A stretch of 64,000 bases of DNA, from contig NZ_SEBR01000002.1 of the NCBI RefSeq assembly GCF_004295795.1, forward strand, positions 62,001-126,000. Direction: 5' to 3'. The DNA comes from Flavobacterium sp. (GTDB lineage Bacteria; Bacteroidota; Bacteroidia; Flavobacteriales; Flavobacteriaceae). The notes below the pieces were generated by a model. It did not search any database. It saw only the letters and a program-made list of their open reading frames with translations, and had not been told where the DNA came from. Below, in pieces: positions 27,104-35,621 of this stretch. The translations under genes and the position numbers were made by a program. Position 1 is the stretch's first letter. Each line of letters opens with the position of its first letter.

Positions 27104-27279
27104 CCGTTCAAAAACAGGGTTTTCGGGCATATTTTTGCCTTCCGAACAAATGTAGTGAATTTGAAAATTGGGTTCCGAAGCTTCGGAATGAAATTTGGAA
27201 ATTATTTGGACAACGCAGTATTTTCCACTTTCGCGAATCTCATTTCCAAATTCCCGAATTATCTAATTTCCAAAGTAAA

Positions 27280-29907
27280 ATGACCTCACAGCAAATACGC
27301 CAACAGTTCCTCGACTTTTTCCAATCAAAAGGCCACCTGATCGTGCCATCGGCTCCAATCGTTCTCAAAGACGATCCGACGCTGATGTTCAACAATTCGG
27401 GAATGGCGCAGTTCAAAGAATATTTCCTGGGCAACGGAACGCCAAAATCCAAGAGAATCGCCGATACGCAAAAATGTCTTCGCGTGTCCGGAAAACACAA
27501 CGATCTCGAAGAAGTCGGGATCGACACTTATCACCACACGATGTTCGAAATGCTCGGAAACTGGTCGTTCGGGGATTATTTCAAAAAAGAGGCGATCCAT
27601 TGGGCGTGGGAATTGTTGACCGAAGTCTTCAAAATCGACAAAGAAATCCTGTACGTAACGGTTTTTGAAGGTTCGAAAGAGGAAAATGTGCCGTTCGACC
27701 AGGAAGCTTATGACATCTGGAAAAGCTTGATTTCCGAAGACCGAATCCTGCTTGGAAACAAAAAAGACAACTTTTGGGAAATGGGCGACCAAGGGCCGTG
27801 CGGGCCATGTTCCGAAATTCACGTCGACATCCGTTCTGCAGAAGAAAAAGCGAAACAATCCGGACGCGAATTGGTGAATTCAGATCATCCGCACGTTGTT
27901 GAAATCTGGAACAACGTCTTTATGGAATTCAACCGAAAAGCCGACGGTTCACTCGAGAAATTGCCAGCGCAACACGTCGATACGGGAATGGGCTTCGAGC
28001 GACTTTGCATGGTTTTGCAAGGCGTGCAGTCGAATTATGATACTGATGTTTTCGGTCCGCTGATCCAAAAGATCGAGGCGGTCACGAACAAGAAATACAC
28101 AAAAGACAACGCATCCGAAGACGAGGAAAAAACCAATATCGCCATCCGTGTAATCGCCGATCACGTTCGCGCCGTTGCGTTCGCGATTGCCGACGGACAA
28201 CTTCCGTCAAACACGGCGGCGGGTTATGTGATCCGAAGAATTTTGAGACGCGCGATCCGCTACGGATTCACGTTTTTGAACACCAAAGAAGCGTTCATCC
28301 ACAAACTCGTCGAAACTTTGGCCGAGCAAATGGGAACGGCTTTTCCGGAAATCCGCAGACAGCAGAAATTGGTCGAGAACGTGATTCGCGAAGAAGAAAA
28401 TTCGTTCCTGCGCACACTCGATCAAGGGTTGCAATTGCTCGACGACGTGATTGAAAAAACAGAAGGCGAAACCGTTTCGGGCGTAAAAGCGTTCGAATTG
28501 TTCGACACATTCGGGTTTCCGAAAGACTTGACGGGATTGATCCTCAAGGAAAAAGGAATGTCATACGACGAAGAGGCGTTCGAGAAAGCGATGTACGAGC
28601 AAAAGATGCGTTCGCGCGCGGCTTCGGAAGTTTCGAAAGACGACTGGCAGGTTTTGGTCGATGGAAATGTCGAGACTTTCGTCGGGTATGACTTGCTTGT
28701 GAACGAAGTCAAGATTACGCGCTATCGCACTATCGATTCCAAGAAAGACGGAAGAATCTACCAACTCGTGCTCGACCACACGCCATTCTATCCCGAAGGC
28801 GGCGGACAAGTGGGCGACAAAGGCGTTTTGACCAACGGAAGCGAAGTCATTCCGGTAATCGACACCAAAAAAGAAAACAACCTGATTTTACATTTTACGC
28901 AAAAATTGCCCGAAGACTTGAGCGGAACTTTTCTTGCCCAGGTTGACCGCGATCTGCGCGAACATACGGCCAGCAATCACTCGGCGACGCACCTGTTGCA
29001 CCAAGGTCTGAGGGCGGTTTTGGGAACGCACGTCGAGCAAAAAGGCTCGTTGGTAAGCCCGAATTACCTGCGTTTCGACTTCTCACATTTCGCAAAAGTT
29101 ACTGACGAAGAACTGAAACAAGTGGAAGATTTCGTGAACGAGAAAATCCAAGAACATTTGCCGTTGGTCGAAAGACGCAACATTCCATTCCAACAGGCGA
29201 TCGAGGAAGGTGCGATGGCGTTGTTCGGGGAGAAATACGGCGATTCGGTGCGCGCGATCAAATTTGGCGAAAGCGTTGAACTTTGCGGCGGAATCCACGT
29301 GCAGAACACGGCCGAGATCTGGCATTTCAAAATCGTGTCGGAAGGCGCGGTCGCAGCGGGAATTCGGCGTATCGAAGCTATTACTTCAGACGCAGTGAAA
29401 GCTTATTTCGCGGCTCAGGAAAAGACATTGTCAGAGATTAAGACAGTTCTAAAAAATCCGCAGGATTCCATCAAAGCGGTTTTGTCTTTGCAGGACGAAA
29501 ATGCCAAGTTGAAGAAACAGGTCGAGGCGCTTCTGAAGGACAAGGCCAAAGCGTTGAAAGGCGAATTGGCATCGGAATTCGAACTGATCAACGGCGTGAA
29601 TTTCCTCGCCAAAAAAGTCGATTTGACGGCGGAAGGCGCGAAAGATCTGGCGTACGAACTCGGAAACATCGACACGAACCTTTTCATCGTTTTGGCAACC
29701 GCCAGCGAAGAAAAGCCGTTGTTGACCGTTTATATCTCCAAAGAATTGGTCGCTCAAAAAGGCCTGAACGCCGGACAAGTCGTGCGCGAACTCGGAAAAT
29801 ACATCCAAGGCGGCGGCGGCGGACAACCGTTTTTCGCGACTGCCGGTGGAAAAGATGTTTTGGGAATTCCCGAGGCGCTTGAAAAGGCCGTGGAGTTCAT
29901 AAAATAA
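27280..29907 (+). CDS. alaS: Alanine--tRNA ligase
   Basis: Charges tRNA-Ala. The 875-residue protein shows the class II catalytic domain at the N-terminus ([33 protein letters not shown]), an editing domain with zinc ligands ([12 protein letters not shown] near residue 569; CGGIH near 670), and a C-terminal domain ending in the Gly-rich [14 protein letters not shown]. Length and order match AlaS. The ATG at 27280 gives the usual [14 protein letters not shown] start. Confidence 0.98.
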   Translation: MTSQQIRQQFLDFFQSKGHLIVPSAPIVLKDDPTLMFNNSGMAQFKEYFLGNGTPKSKRIADTQKCLRVSGKHNDLEEVGIDTYHHTMFEMLGNWSFGDYFKKEAIHWAWELLTEVFKIDKEILYVTVFEGSKEENVPFDQEAYDIWKSLISEDRILLGNKKDNFWEMGDQGPCGPCSEIHVDIRSAEEKAKQSGRELVNSDHPHVVEIWNNVFMEFNRKADGSLEKLPAQHVDTGMGFERLCMVLQGVQSNYDTDVFGPLIQKIEAVTNKKYTKDNASEDEEKTNIAIRVIADHVRAVAFAIADGQLPSNTAAGYVIRRILRRAIRYGFTFLNTKEAFIHKLVETLAEQMGTAFPEIRRQQKLVENVIREEENSFLRTLDQGLQLLDDVIEKTEGETVSGVKAFELFDTFGFPKDLTGLILKEKGMSYDEEAFEKAMYEQKMRSRAASEVSKDDWQVLVDGNVETFVGYDLLVNEVKITRYRTIDSKKDGRIYQLVLDHTPFYPEGGGQVGDKGVLTNGSEVIPVIDTKKENNLILHFTQKLPEDLSGTFLAQVDRDLREHTASNHSATHLLHQGLRAVLGTHVEQKGSLVSPNYLRFDFSHFAKVTDEELKQVEDFVNEKIQEHLPLVERRNIPFQQAIEEGAMALFGEKYGDSVRAIKFGESVELCGGIHVQNTAEIWHFKIVSEGAVAAGIRRIEAITSDAVKAYFAAQEKTLSEIKTVLKNPQDSIKAVLSLQDENAKLKKQVEALLKDKAKALKGELASEFELINGVNFLAKKVDLTAEGAKDLAYELGNIDTNLFIVLATASEEKPLLTVYISKELVAQKGLNAGQVVRELGKYIQGGGGGQPFFATAGGKDVLGIPEALEKAVEFIK

Positions 29908-29972
29908 GAGAATAGATAATAGACGAATAGATAATAGATAATAGATAATAGACGAATAGATAATAGACGACG
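29908..29972. repeat. Short-unit tandem repeat, AATAGATAATAGAC family
   Basis: Immediately after alaS, units of AATAGATAATAGAC and shorter ATAATAGAT variants repeat for about 60 bp. The reverse complement (GTCTATTATCTATT) recurs near 39571-39608 and 40374-40412. Confidence 0.75.
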
Positions 29973-30017
29973 TTGGGGTCGAATCAAGGTCGGAAGGCCA
30001 AAAATTGCATATAAAAT

Positions 30018-30048
30018 CCGATTTCGACTGAGGTCGGTTTTTTTTGTA
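30018..30048 (+). terminator. Possible terminator of alaS
   Basis: CGAC, loop TGAG, GTCG within a CCGATTTCGAC context, followed by eight T. The stem is short. Confidence 0.45.
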
Positions 30049-30111
30049 TTTGTTTTTTGAATTTGGATCACCTTTATTCCGAAATAAGTATTTTCGGCAA
30101 AAATCAATTAT

Positions 30112-30858
30112 ATGAAACGATTACTGTTTGTCCTTTTGCCTTTATTGTTTTTGCAATCCTGTTCTTCGGATGGATCGGGAACATCGCTATCTCAAGAAGG
30201 GACGAAGGTAAGAAAGCGCATCACCACGCTCAACGGAGGAACTTCGGTCGAGAAATTTCACTACGACGGAAGCAAAATGGTCAAATTTACGACCACTTTG
30301 GGATCGACCACCAAGTATGTTTATGAGGGTAATCTCGTCAAGAAAATGATCACGGGCGGTTCTGAGCATGTTCTTGCGTATGACAGCCAGAATCGCGTGA
30401 TAGGGAAAACGGTGACAGGTTACGATTACGAAGAAGTGTATACCCACAATGCGGACAACACGATTTTTGTGGAACGCCTCGACAACGGCCAATTGGTCAG
30501 TACACAAATGTTGTACTATGAAGGCGGCGAGATCGTGCGCGTGGAAAACAACGATCTCGAAAATGGCATATGGAAACAATCGAGTTACGAACTCGAATAT
30601 GACGACAAGCCCAATTACAGGTCGGAATGGCAAGGATTTGATAAGATTGCCCACACTTTCGCCTTGAAGACTTTCCAATACGGCATTCACCATAACGTGG
30701 TGGCGTTGGTCGAGACTACTCCAAATGTCGCGGTGCCGAATTCTGCCTGGTACGAACATATTTACAATCAGGCCGGTCACATCATTTCTACGCAGGTCGT
30801 GGATCAGGACGGCGTTTATCACGGACTGAGTTACACTTATTTTTACGAAGGGCAATAG
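30112..30858 (+). CDS. Lipoprotein of a tandem YD-like family, copy 1
   Basis: A 248-residue lipoprotein with lipobox LFLQSC (Cys17) followed by SSDGSG, so it is likely exported and lipid-anchored. The body is beta-rich with spaced aromatic motifs (VEKFHYDGSKMVKF, STTKYVYEGNLVKKM, HVLAYDSQNRVIGK), resembling YD/RHS-like repeats. The proteins at 31112 and 31956 share this pattern and length, so the three are tandem duplicates. No enzymatic motif is visible. Confidence 0.8.
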   Translation: MKRLLFVLLPLLFLQSCSSDGSGTSLSQEGTKVRKRITTLNGGTSVEKFHYDGSKMVKFTTTLGSTTKYVYEGNLVKKMITGGSEHVLAYDSQNRVIGKTVTGYDYEEVYTHNADNTIFVERLDNGQLVSTQMLYYEGGEIVRVENNDLENGIWKQSSYELEYDDKPNYRSEWQGFDKIAHTFALKTFQYGIHHNVVALVETTPNVAVPNSAWYEHIYNQAGHIISTQVVDQDGVYHGLSYTYFYEGQ

Positions 30859-30896
30859 TTTTTTAAGGATCGGATTTTTGGGATCCAAACGAATAC

Positions 30897-30930
30897 AGAA
30901 TCCGATTTCGACAGATGTCGGATTTTTTTG
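30897..30930 (+). terminator. Intrinsic terminator
   Basis: AATCCGA (30899-30905) pairs with TCGGATT (30918-30924), then T run. Confidence 0.7.
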
Positions 30931-31072
30931 TATCGGCCAAATCTGCATCCGAACGGTAAATCATCACAAAAAATAAATCCGTGGCGACGCAACTTTTGCC
31001 AATTAGAACGCGTCTGCTAAAAAGGTGTTGATAAACAAATTGCGTTTTTCGAATCGCGCATACCAATACCGA

Positions 31073-31080
31073 TATATTTG
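31073..31080 (+). promoter_or_regulatory. Promoter -7 element of lipoprotein copy 2
   Basis: TATATTTG, a full TAnnTTTG match 31 bp before the ATG at 31112. Only a T run lies at the -33 position. Confidence 0.45.
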
Positions 31081-31111
31081 CGTTCGTAATAAAACCATAA
31101 TCCATAATTAA

Positions 31112-31846
31112 ATGAAAAAAATGCTTTTCGGAATGAGTGCGCTCGTTCTGCTTTTCGCTTCGTGTACAGGAAATGACGACGAAGGATCAAACAACAATGG
31201 CGGTGTCGTCCTTTTGAAGAAAACCATTGAAACCGGACCTGACGGAGACGTCTACATTTCAACGGCGACTTACAACGGCACAAAATTGGACAAGATTACC
31301 ACAAACGATGGCGAAACGATCGAGTTCACTTACACGGGCGACAACATCACCAAAATGGTTTACAAACTCGACGGCGAAATCGATCAGGAAGAGCGATACA
31401 CTTACGACTCGCAAGGAAGATTGGCTACTCACGTCTCGCTTGATTTCGATTTCAACGACGGATCGAGAGAAGTTTTTACTTACAACAGCGACAACGTGGT
31501 TTCCGTGCAAAGATTTTCCGGAGATCTGACTTCACAGACGCAAGAAGGCGATCCTTACACGATCACTTTCGCGAATGGCGAGGTTTCCCAGATCGTATCG
31601 GCTTTCGGAACTACGACATTCACTTATGACGACAAAAACAGTCCTTTCAAGAACGTTACGGGTTATGCCAAGATTTCTTATGTTGATCTAGGCGCGTCAG
31701 GCACCATGCACAATATGTTGACCGAAACTTCAAGCAACGGAGACGATACGGTTTATACGTATCAATACAACTCGGCAAATTATCCAACACAATCTACAGA
31801 AACGTATGACGGCGATGTTTACGTGACGCAGTTTCAGTACAATTAA
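31112..31846 (+). CDS. Lipoprotein of a tandem YD-like family, copy 2
   Basis: A 244-residue lipoprotein with lipobox LLFASC (Cys18) and a short Asn/Gly-rich linker. The beta-rich repeats are clear (TIEFTYTGDNITKMVY, RYTYDSQGRLATH, EVFTYNSDNVVSV, TFTYDDKNSPFKNV, TVYTYQYNSANYPT). It is close to copies 1 and 3 in size, architecture and the K-N-x-P-F-K-N-V motif shared with copy 3. It has its own promoter and terminator. Confidence 0.85.
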   Translation: MKKMLFGMSALVLLFASCTGNDDEGSNNNGGVVLLKKTIETGPDGDVYISTATYNGTKLDKITTNDGETIEFTYTGDNITKMVYKLDGEIDQEERYTYDSQGRLATHVSLDFDFNDGSREVFTYNSDNVVSVQRFSGDLTSQTQEGDPYTITFANGEVSQIVSAFGTTTFTYDDKNSPFKNVTGYAKISYVDLGASGTMHNMLTETSSNGDDTVYTYQYNSANYPTQSTETYDGDVYVTQFQYN

Positions 31847-31887
31847 GATTTCGCTTGCGCGGATGCGAATCGCGTTTGCAACAAATA

Positions 31888-31915
31888 AGGCCCGGATTCG
31901 TCTGGGTTTTTTTTT
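31888..31915 (+). terminator. Intrinsic terminator
   Basis: CCCGGA pairs with TCTGGG (one G-T), followed by nine T. Confidence 0.65.
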
Positions 31916-31955
31916 GGCCAAAATGTTCTATATTTCGGCCGATAAAAACTGACAC

Positions 31956-32684
31956 ATGAAAAAGATATTGCTTTTTACGCTTTTGGCGGTGGCCATGAAT
32001 TCTTGTTCTTCGGACGATTCCGGAAACCAACCTACGCAAGGCGGAACGTTGCTCGCGAGCACGATCCAAACAGCGGGTTCAGATTCTTACACAACCAATT
32101 ATTCCTACAACGGAAACAAGATCGCAAGCTCGGTCAACGTTGGAGGCGACACGACTTTGTACACGTATTCCGGAAACGCGATCACGGGAATCGAAGTGCA
32201 GAATTCGGCCGGAAGCACATCTTATGAATTCGATTTCACGTATTCCAACGGACGTCTTGCCGAAGCCAAACGCACACAAACGGGAACGGGAATCGTGATG
32301 CGCCAGACGTTTTCCTATCCGAATGCGACTTCGATCACCGGACAAACTTTCCTCGGAAACGCAACTTCGCAAACCCAATTGTTGTATGACCAAGTTTATA
32401 CGATAGGCCAGGACGGAGAGGTTTCGACAGTCGCAAACACCGCAAACGGAACGACTACGATTTATTCTTACACGTACGACGCCAAAAACAATCCGTTCAA
32501 GAATGTCGTCGGATGGTCTGATCTGCTTTTGTTGCAAGGCGTGAACCACAACATTCTGACTTCCGTGAGTCCGAGCGGTTCGGAAGAAATCGTCTACCAA
32601 TACAACCAGGACGATTACCCTTCGGTTTCGACGCGAACCTCGACGGGAAGCACACCAATCGTCACAACTTACACTTATCAATAA
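31956..32684 (+). CDS. Lipoprotein of a tandem YD-like family, copy 3
   Basis: A 242-residue lipoprotein with lipobox AMNSC (Cys17) and SSDDSG after it. It carries the same repeats as copy 2: YTTNYSYNGNKIAS, TTLYTYSGNAITGIEV, TIYSYTYDAKNNPFKNV, IVYQYNQDDYPSVSTRT. It ends at a strong terminator before the GSCFA gene. Function unknown; the neighbours suggest surface or periplasmic display. Confidence 0.85.
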   Translation: MKKILLFTLLAVAMNSCSSDDSGNQPTQGGTLLASTIQTAGSDSYTTNYSYNGNKIASSVNVGGDTTLYTYSGNAITGIEVQNSAGSTSYEFDFTYSNGRLAEAKRTQTGTGIVMRQTFSYPNATSITGQTFLGNATSQTQLLYDQVYTIGQDGEVSTVANTANGTTTIYSYTYDAKNNPFKNVVGWSDLLLLQGVNHNILTSVSPSGSEEIVYQYNQDDYPSVSTRTSTGSTPIVTTYTYQ

Positions 32685-32689
32685 TTTCA

Positions 32690-32713
32690 GCCCGGATTTT
32701 TCCGGGTTTTTTA
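32690..32713 (+). terminator. Intrinsic terminator
   Basis: CCCGG, loop ATTTTT, CCGGG, then T run. Confidence 0.75.
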
Positions 32714-32728
32714 TTGGCCTATTGTGTT

Positions 32729-32736
32729 TATTTTTG
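32729..32736 (+). promoter_or_regulatory. Possible promoter -7 element of the GSCFA gene
   Basis: TATTTTTG lies 4 bp before the ATG at 32741, so transcription would begin at or inside the start codon (leaderless). Confidence 0.3.
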
Positions 32737-32740
32737 TCAG

Positions 32741-33691
32741 ATGCAATTCACCACGCCGGTTCCGATCTCAAAAAGTGACTTCGCGATTTCTTACGAGTCG
32801 CAGGTCTTTTCCATAGGTTCGTGTTTCGCCGAGAACATTTCGCGAAAATTCGATCATTTTGGGTTCCGGAACACGGTGAATCCTTTCGGGATTTTGTTTC
32901 ATCCTTTGGCACTCGGGAAGTTTTTGGGATTTTTATCCGATGGAAAGGTTTTCGACGAATCGGATGTTTTCTTCCACAACGAGCGCTGGCATTGCTTCGA
33001 CGCGCATTCCGACCTGTCGCATTCCGATAAGGGAAAACTCATTTCCCAACTCACTGAAGTCACTTCAGGCGCATCCGAAAAGCTCAAGAACGCGACTCAC
33101 GTCATCATCACTCTGGGAACGGCTTGGGTTTATCGCGAAAATGCTTCGGGAAATCTGGTCGCCAATTGCCACAAAGTGCCGCAGCGCGAGTTTTCGAAGG
33201 AAATTTTGTCGGTCGACGCCATTTCAGCATCGGTGAAAAACATGGTCAAATCGGTGTCTGAAGTCAATCCGAAAGCACAGATCATATTCACGATTTCACC
33301 CGTGCGACATCTCAAGGACGGATTCGTCGAAAACCAACGAAGCAAAGCCAACCTGATTTCCGGCCTGCATTCGGCTATCGGAAACTTCGAAAATTGCCGT
33401 TATTTTCCGTCTTACGAAATCGTCATGGACGAACTTCGCGACTATCGTTTCTATGCTTCCGATATGTTGCATCCGAACCAGATCGCGATCGATTATATCT
33501 GGGAAAAATTCGCATCGGCCTGGGTTTCGGAAAGCGCTTTCGCGGATATGGCAGAAGTCGATTCGATCCGCAAAGCTTTGGCTCACAGGCCATTCAATTT
33601 GGAATCGGAACAACATCTAAAGTTCGTCCAAAACACCCAAAATCGCATTTTGCAACTTCGCAACCGCTTGTCATTCCTGACTTTCGATTAA
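32741..33691 (+). CDS. GSCFA-domain protein
   Basis: A 316-residue protein of the GSCFA family (SGNH/GDSL-hydrolase-like), named for its conserved motif, seen here as SIGSCFAENI near residue 24. Other family marks are NPFGILFHP, IITLGTAWVY and the C-terminal DMLHPNQIAIDYIWEKF, whose Asp and His would complete a catalytic triad. The substrate is unknown; family members probably act on acyl or acetyl esters. The start at 32741 gives the typical MQFTTPVP opening. Its stop is 3 bp before the first operator palindrome at 33694. Confidence 0.92.
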   Translation: MQFTTPVPISKSDFAISYESQVFSIGSCFAENISRKFDHFGFRNTVNPFGILFHPLALGKFLGFLSDGKVFDESDVFFHNERWHCFDAHSDLSHSDKGKLISQLTEVTSGASEKLKNATHVIITLGTAWVYRENASGNLVANCHKVPQREFSKEILSVDAISASVKNMVKSVSEVNPKAQIIFTISPVRHLKDGFVENQRSKANLISGLHSAIGNFENCRYFPSYEIVMDELRDYRFYASDMLHPNQIAIDYIWEKFASAWVSESAFADMAEVDSIRKALAHRPFNLESEQHLKFVQNTQNRILQLRNRLSFLTFD

Positions 33692-33693
33692 AA

Positions 33694-33709
33694 TACGGCA
33701 AATGTCGTA
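33694..33709. promoter_or_regulatory. Operator palindrome, site 1
   Basis: TACGGCAAATGTCGTA fits TACGnCAnnTGnCGTA. Its centre is 31.5 bp upstream of the -7-like CAGTTTTG at 33733. Confidence 0.8.
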
Positions 33710-33732
33710 TTGATTGGATTGGCCTACAATCG

Positions 33733-33740
33733 CAGTTTTG
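33733..33740 (+). promoter_or_regulatory. -7-like element of the 33789 lipoprotein promoter
   Basis: CAGTTTTG differs from TAnnTTTG only in the first base. The -33 region overlaps or abuts the operator palindrome, as expected at an activator-dependent promoter. Confidence 0.55.
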
Positions 33741-33788
33741 TAAAAATTTTACAGCGAATCTGTAAGTAAACTAATCCAATCCAATATC

Positions 33789-34304
33789 ATGAAAAAACTA
33801 CAAATGTTTGGTAAATCGGCTGTCCTTTTGATGGCTTTCTCAATGGCGATCTCATGCGGAAGCGACGACGGCGGAAGCGGAACCGGCGGCGGTTCAGGTT
33901 CATTCCTACAAGCCAAAGTTGACGGGGACACGTTCAAGGCCGAAGTGATGGGACAACCGACCGTAACGGCCATCCGTCAAGGAAGTGGCGCTACCACGTT
34001 GATCCAGATTTCGGGCGCGAACGCATCCGTAAACGGAATGAACGTAATCCTTTTTGGCGTAACCGGAACGGGAACATACAACGTCGGACCAGATTCTGAC
34101 AGCGTTTTGGCCTACACGACGAGTTCAAGCGCAAGTTACGACACGGGCGAATGCGACGGCGCAACCGGAACCGTTACAGTAACAGCCTTGACGGACGACA
34201 AAGTGGAAGGAACTTTCGAATTCACGGGAAAATCTGAGGAGAATGCTTGCGGTGCGAAGTCGATCACGCAAGGGAAATTCCGTGGCGTTTTTATTCAGAA
34301 TTAA
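33789..34304 (+). CDS. Small secreted lipoprotein (DUF6252-like)
   Basis: A 171-residue lipoprotein. The signal sequence ends in lipobox AISC (Cys24), followed by a Gly/Ser/Asp-rich linker. The body is beta-rich (FLQAKVDGDTFKAEVMG, TTLIQISGANASVNGM, VEGTFEFTGKSE) and holds two Cys that may pair (CDGATG; ACGAKS). This pattern is like the small DUF6252-type lipoproteins of Bacteroidota; I assign it by appearance only. Its promoter carries one copy of the TACGnCAnnTGnCGTA palindrome, so it is a probable target of the response regulator at 39615. Confidence 0.82.
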   Translation: MKKLQMFGKSAVLLMAFSMAISCGSDDGGSGTGGGSGSFLQAKVDGDTFKAEVMGQPTVTAIRQGSGATTLIQISGANASVNGMNVILFGVTGTGTYNVGPDSDSVLAYTTSSSASYDTGECDGATGTVTVTALTDDKVEGTFEFTGKSEENACGAKSITQGKFRGVFIQN

Positions 34305-34325
34305 TTTTTGGAGTATATTTTTTGA

Positions 34326-34354
34326 GAGCCGGGATTTTTTTCCGGCTTTTTTTT
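34326..34354 (+). terminator. Intrinsic terminator
   Basis: AGCCGG, T-rich loop, CCGGCT, then eight T. Confidence 0.75.
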
Positions 34355-34378
34355 GCCATGATTTTTAGCTGTTTACTT

Positions 34379-34461
34379 ATTCGTGCGTTCTTTGCCAAAA
34401 TTTTTGACCGCGAATTTGGGAATTTCATTTTCGGTGTCGATGGAAATTCGCGAATTTGCGG
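34379..34461. repeat. Degenerate intergenic inverted repeat
   Basis: ATTCGTGCGTTCTTTGCC at 34379-34396 resembles the arm of the 3214-3261 repeat (15 of 18 bases). Downstream, 34408-34426 and 34443-34461 are complementary at 16 of 19 positions (CCGCGAATTTGGGAATTTC). Confidence 0.6.
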
Positions 34462-34557
34462 TTTTAAAACGTTGCTTTTGATTCCAAGGGCAGCGTTAAA
34501 TTTTTAGCGATGACCCGAGCAAGGTGAATTAGCACAAACAAAAGCAGATTTAGCCTA

Positions 34558-34869
34558 TCAAAAATCTAACTCCTTCGGATTGCGTCGCGAGTCAAAAACC
34601 GTAGAGATAAAAACCATTTTGTTTGGTTCATCGATCCAGTAAATTATCTTGTAGCTTTTGTAAATGGAGTATCGATATTCTCGAATCCTGTCAACAAGTG
34701 CGTTTTCGCGTTGTCCGCCAAACGGATTTTTTCCAATCTCGAAAGAAGCGTCGACAATTCCGGCAACTATGTTTTCGGCCACTTGCACGCCGACGTTTGA
34801 CTTATAGTAATCGAAAATGGCGGTTATTCTGTCCTGGGCAAATTCAAGCCAGTAAACGGTTAACTCCAC
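34558..34869 (-). CDS. RelE/ParE-family toxin
   Basis: A 103-residue protein with the RelE/ParE fold: WLEFAQDRITAIFDYY at the start, NPFGGQRENALVDRIREYRYSIYKSYKIIYWID in the centre and a C-terminal FDSRRNP. This family inhibits translation (RelE) or gyrase (ParE). The form here, with YKIIY and FDSRRNP, is nearer ParE. The gene starts within the last codons of the putative antitoxin gene (10-nt overlap), the usual antitoxin-toxin order. Confidence 0.9.
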   Translation of the reverse strand: MELTVYWLEFAQDRITAIFDYYKSNVGVQVAENIVAGIVDASFEIGKNPFGGQRENALVDRIREYRYSIYKSYKIIYWIDEPNKMVFISTVFDSRRNPKELDF

Positions 34870-35102
34870 TTCCTGATTTTAGCTTTGAGATCTGTTGCGG
34901 AAATAAATCGCCCGTTTGCAAAATCATCCTCAGATTGTTCGATATCTTTATGCAATTGCTCGTTTGTCATTGGTCTGATCTCATTATTTGCGAGGTCAGC
35001 CTTCCCTTTTTGCAGAAAAGTTTCGAGTTTGGTAATCAGTTCCTCATTTTGAATTCTGAGAAACTCTTGGATGAAAGATATTTTTCGTGCTTCCAGATTC
35101 AT
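34860..35102 (-). CDS. Putative antitoxin partner of the RelE/ParE toxin
   Basis: An 80-residue protein, helical and charged (KISFIQEFLRIQNEELITKLETFLQ), with a C-terminal segment DFANGRFISATDLKAKIRKW that is typical of toxin-wrapping antitoxin tails. It is upstream of and overlaps the toxin gene. No ribbon-helix-helix or HTH is obvious, so autoregulation is uncertain. Confidence 0.82.
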   Translation of the reverse strand: MNLEARKISFIQEFLRIQNEELITKLETFLQKGKADLANNEIRPMTNEQLHKDIEQSEDDFANGRFISATDLKAKIRKWS

Positions 35103-35294
35103 TTTTTATTTCAAAAATAACGAATTTTTAGTTTTCCAGTCGGTTTGAGGTTATTTTAACTATCGTCAGCAATTGCTTCCGAAGTATCAATCTTCTCTCG
35201 AAAAATTCCTTCCATCATCTGAAAAAAAATCAGGCATTTGCCGTATTCCAAAAAGCAAAACCATTCCCGACTTTCGTAAATCGAACAAAGGACA

Positions 35295-35579
35295 ATGTTT
35301 TACCTGCTACTTTTCACGATCACAATTCTCGCGGCAGTCATCGTCATGCAGATGTTGCAGATAAAACGCGCGAGAATCGAGCACGACCAGAAAATGGAAG
35401 TCATGCGCCAAGTTATCGTACAACTGGCGTCGAATTCGGCCGAGAAGTCGCAACAACTGCAGCTTTCGCAAGATCTGATGGATAAATTGCGGTCGGCGAA
35501 CGCGGTTTTGAGCCAGGATATTTCCGGTTTGGTCAATGAATTCGTCGAAACGCTCGCGTCCAATAACCTGCTCAGGTAA
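35295..35579 (+). CDS. Small membrane-anchored coiled-coil protein
   Basis: A 94-residue protein with an N-terminal membrane helix (MFYLLLFTITILAAVIVMQM) followed by an uninterrupted helical coiled coil (KRARIEHDQKMEVMRQVIV, KSQQLQLSQDLMDKL). It lies 42 nt upstream of the first histidine kinase and may be cotranscribed with it. It could be an accessory to the kinases, but nothing in its sequence proves that. Confidence 0.72.
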   Translation: MFYLLLFTITILAAVIVMQMLQIKRARIEHDQKMEVMRQVIVQLASNSAEKSQQLQLSQDLMDKLRSANAVLSQDISGLVNEFVETLASNNLLR

Positions 35580-35621
35580 AGCGTGTTCCGAAATCTCTAT
35601 ATTGCGGTAAATTCCGTCAGG

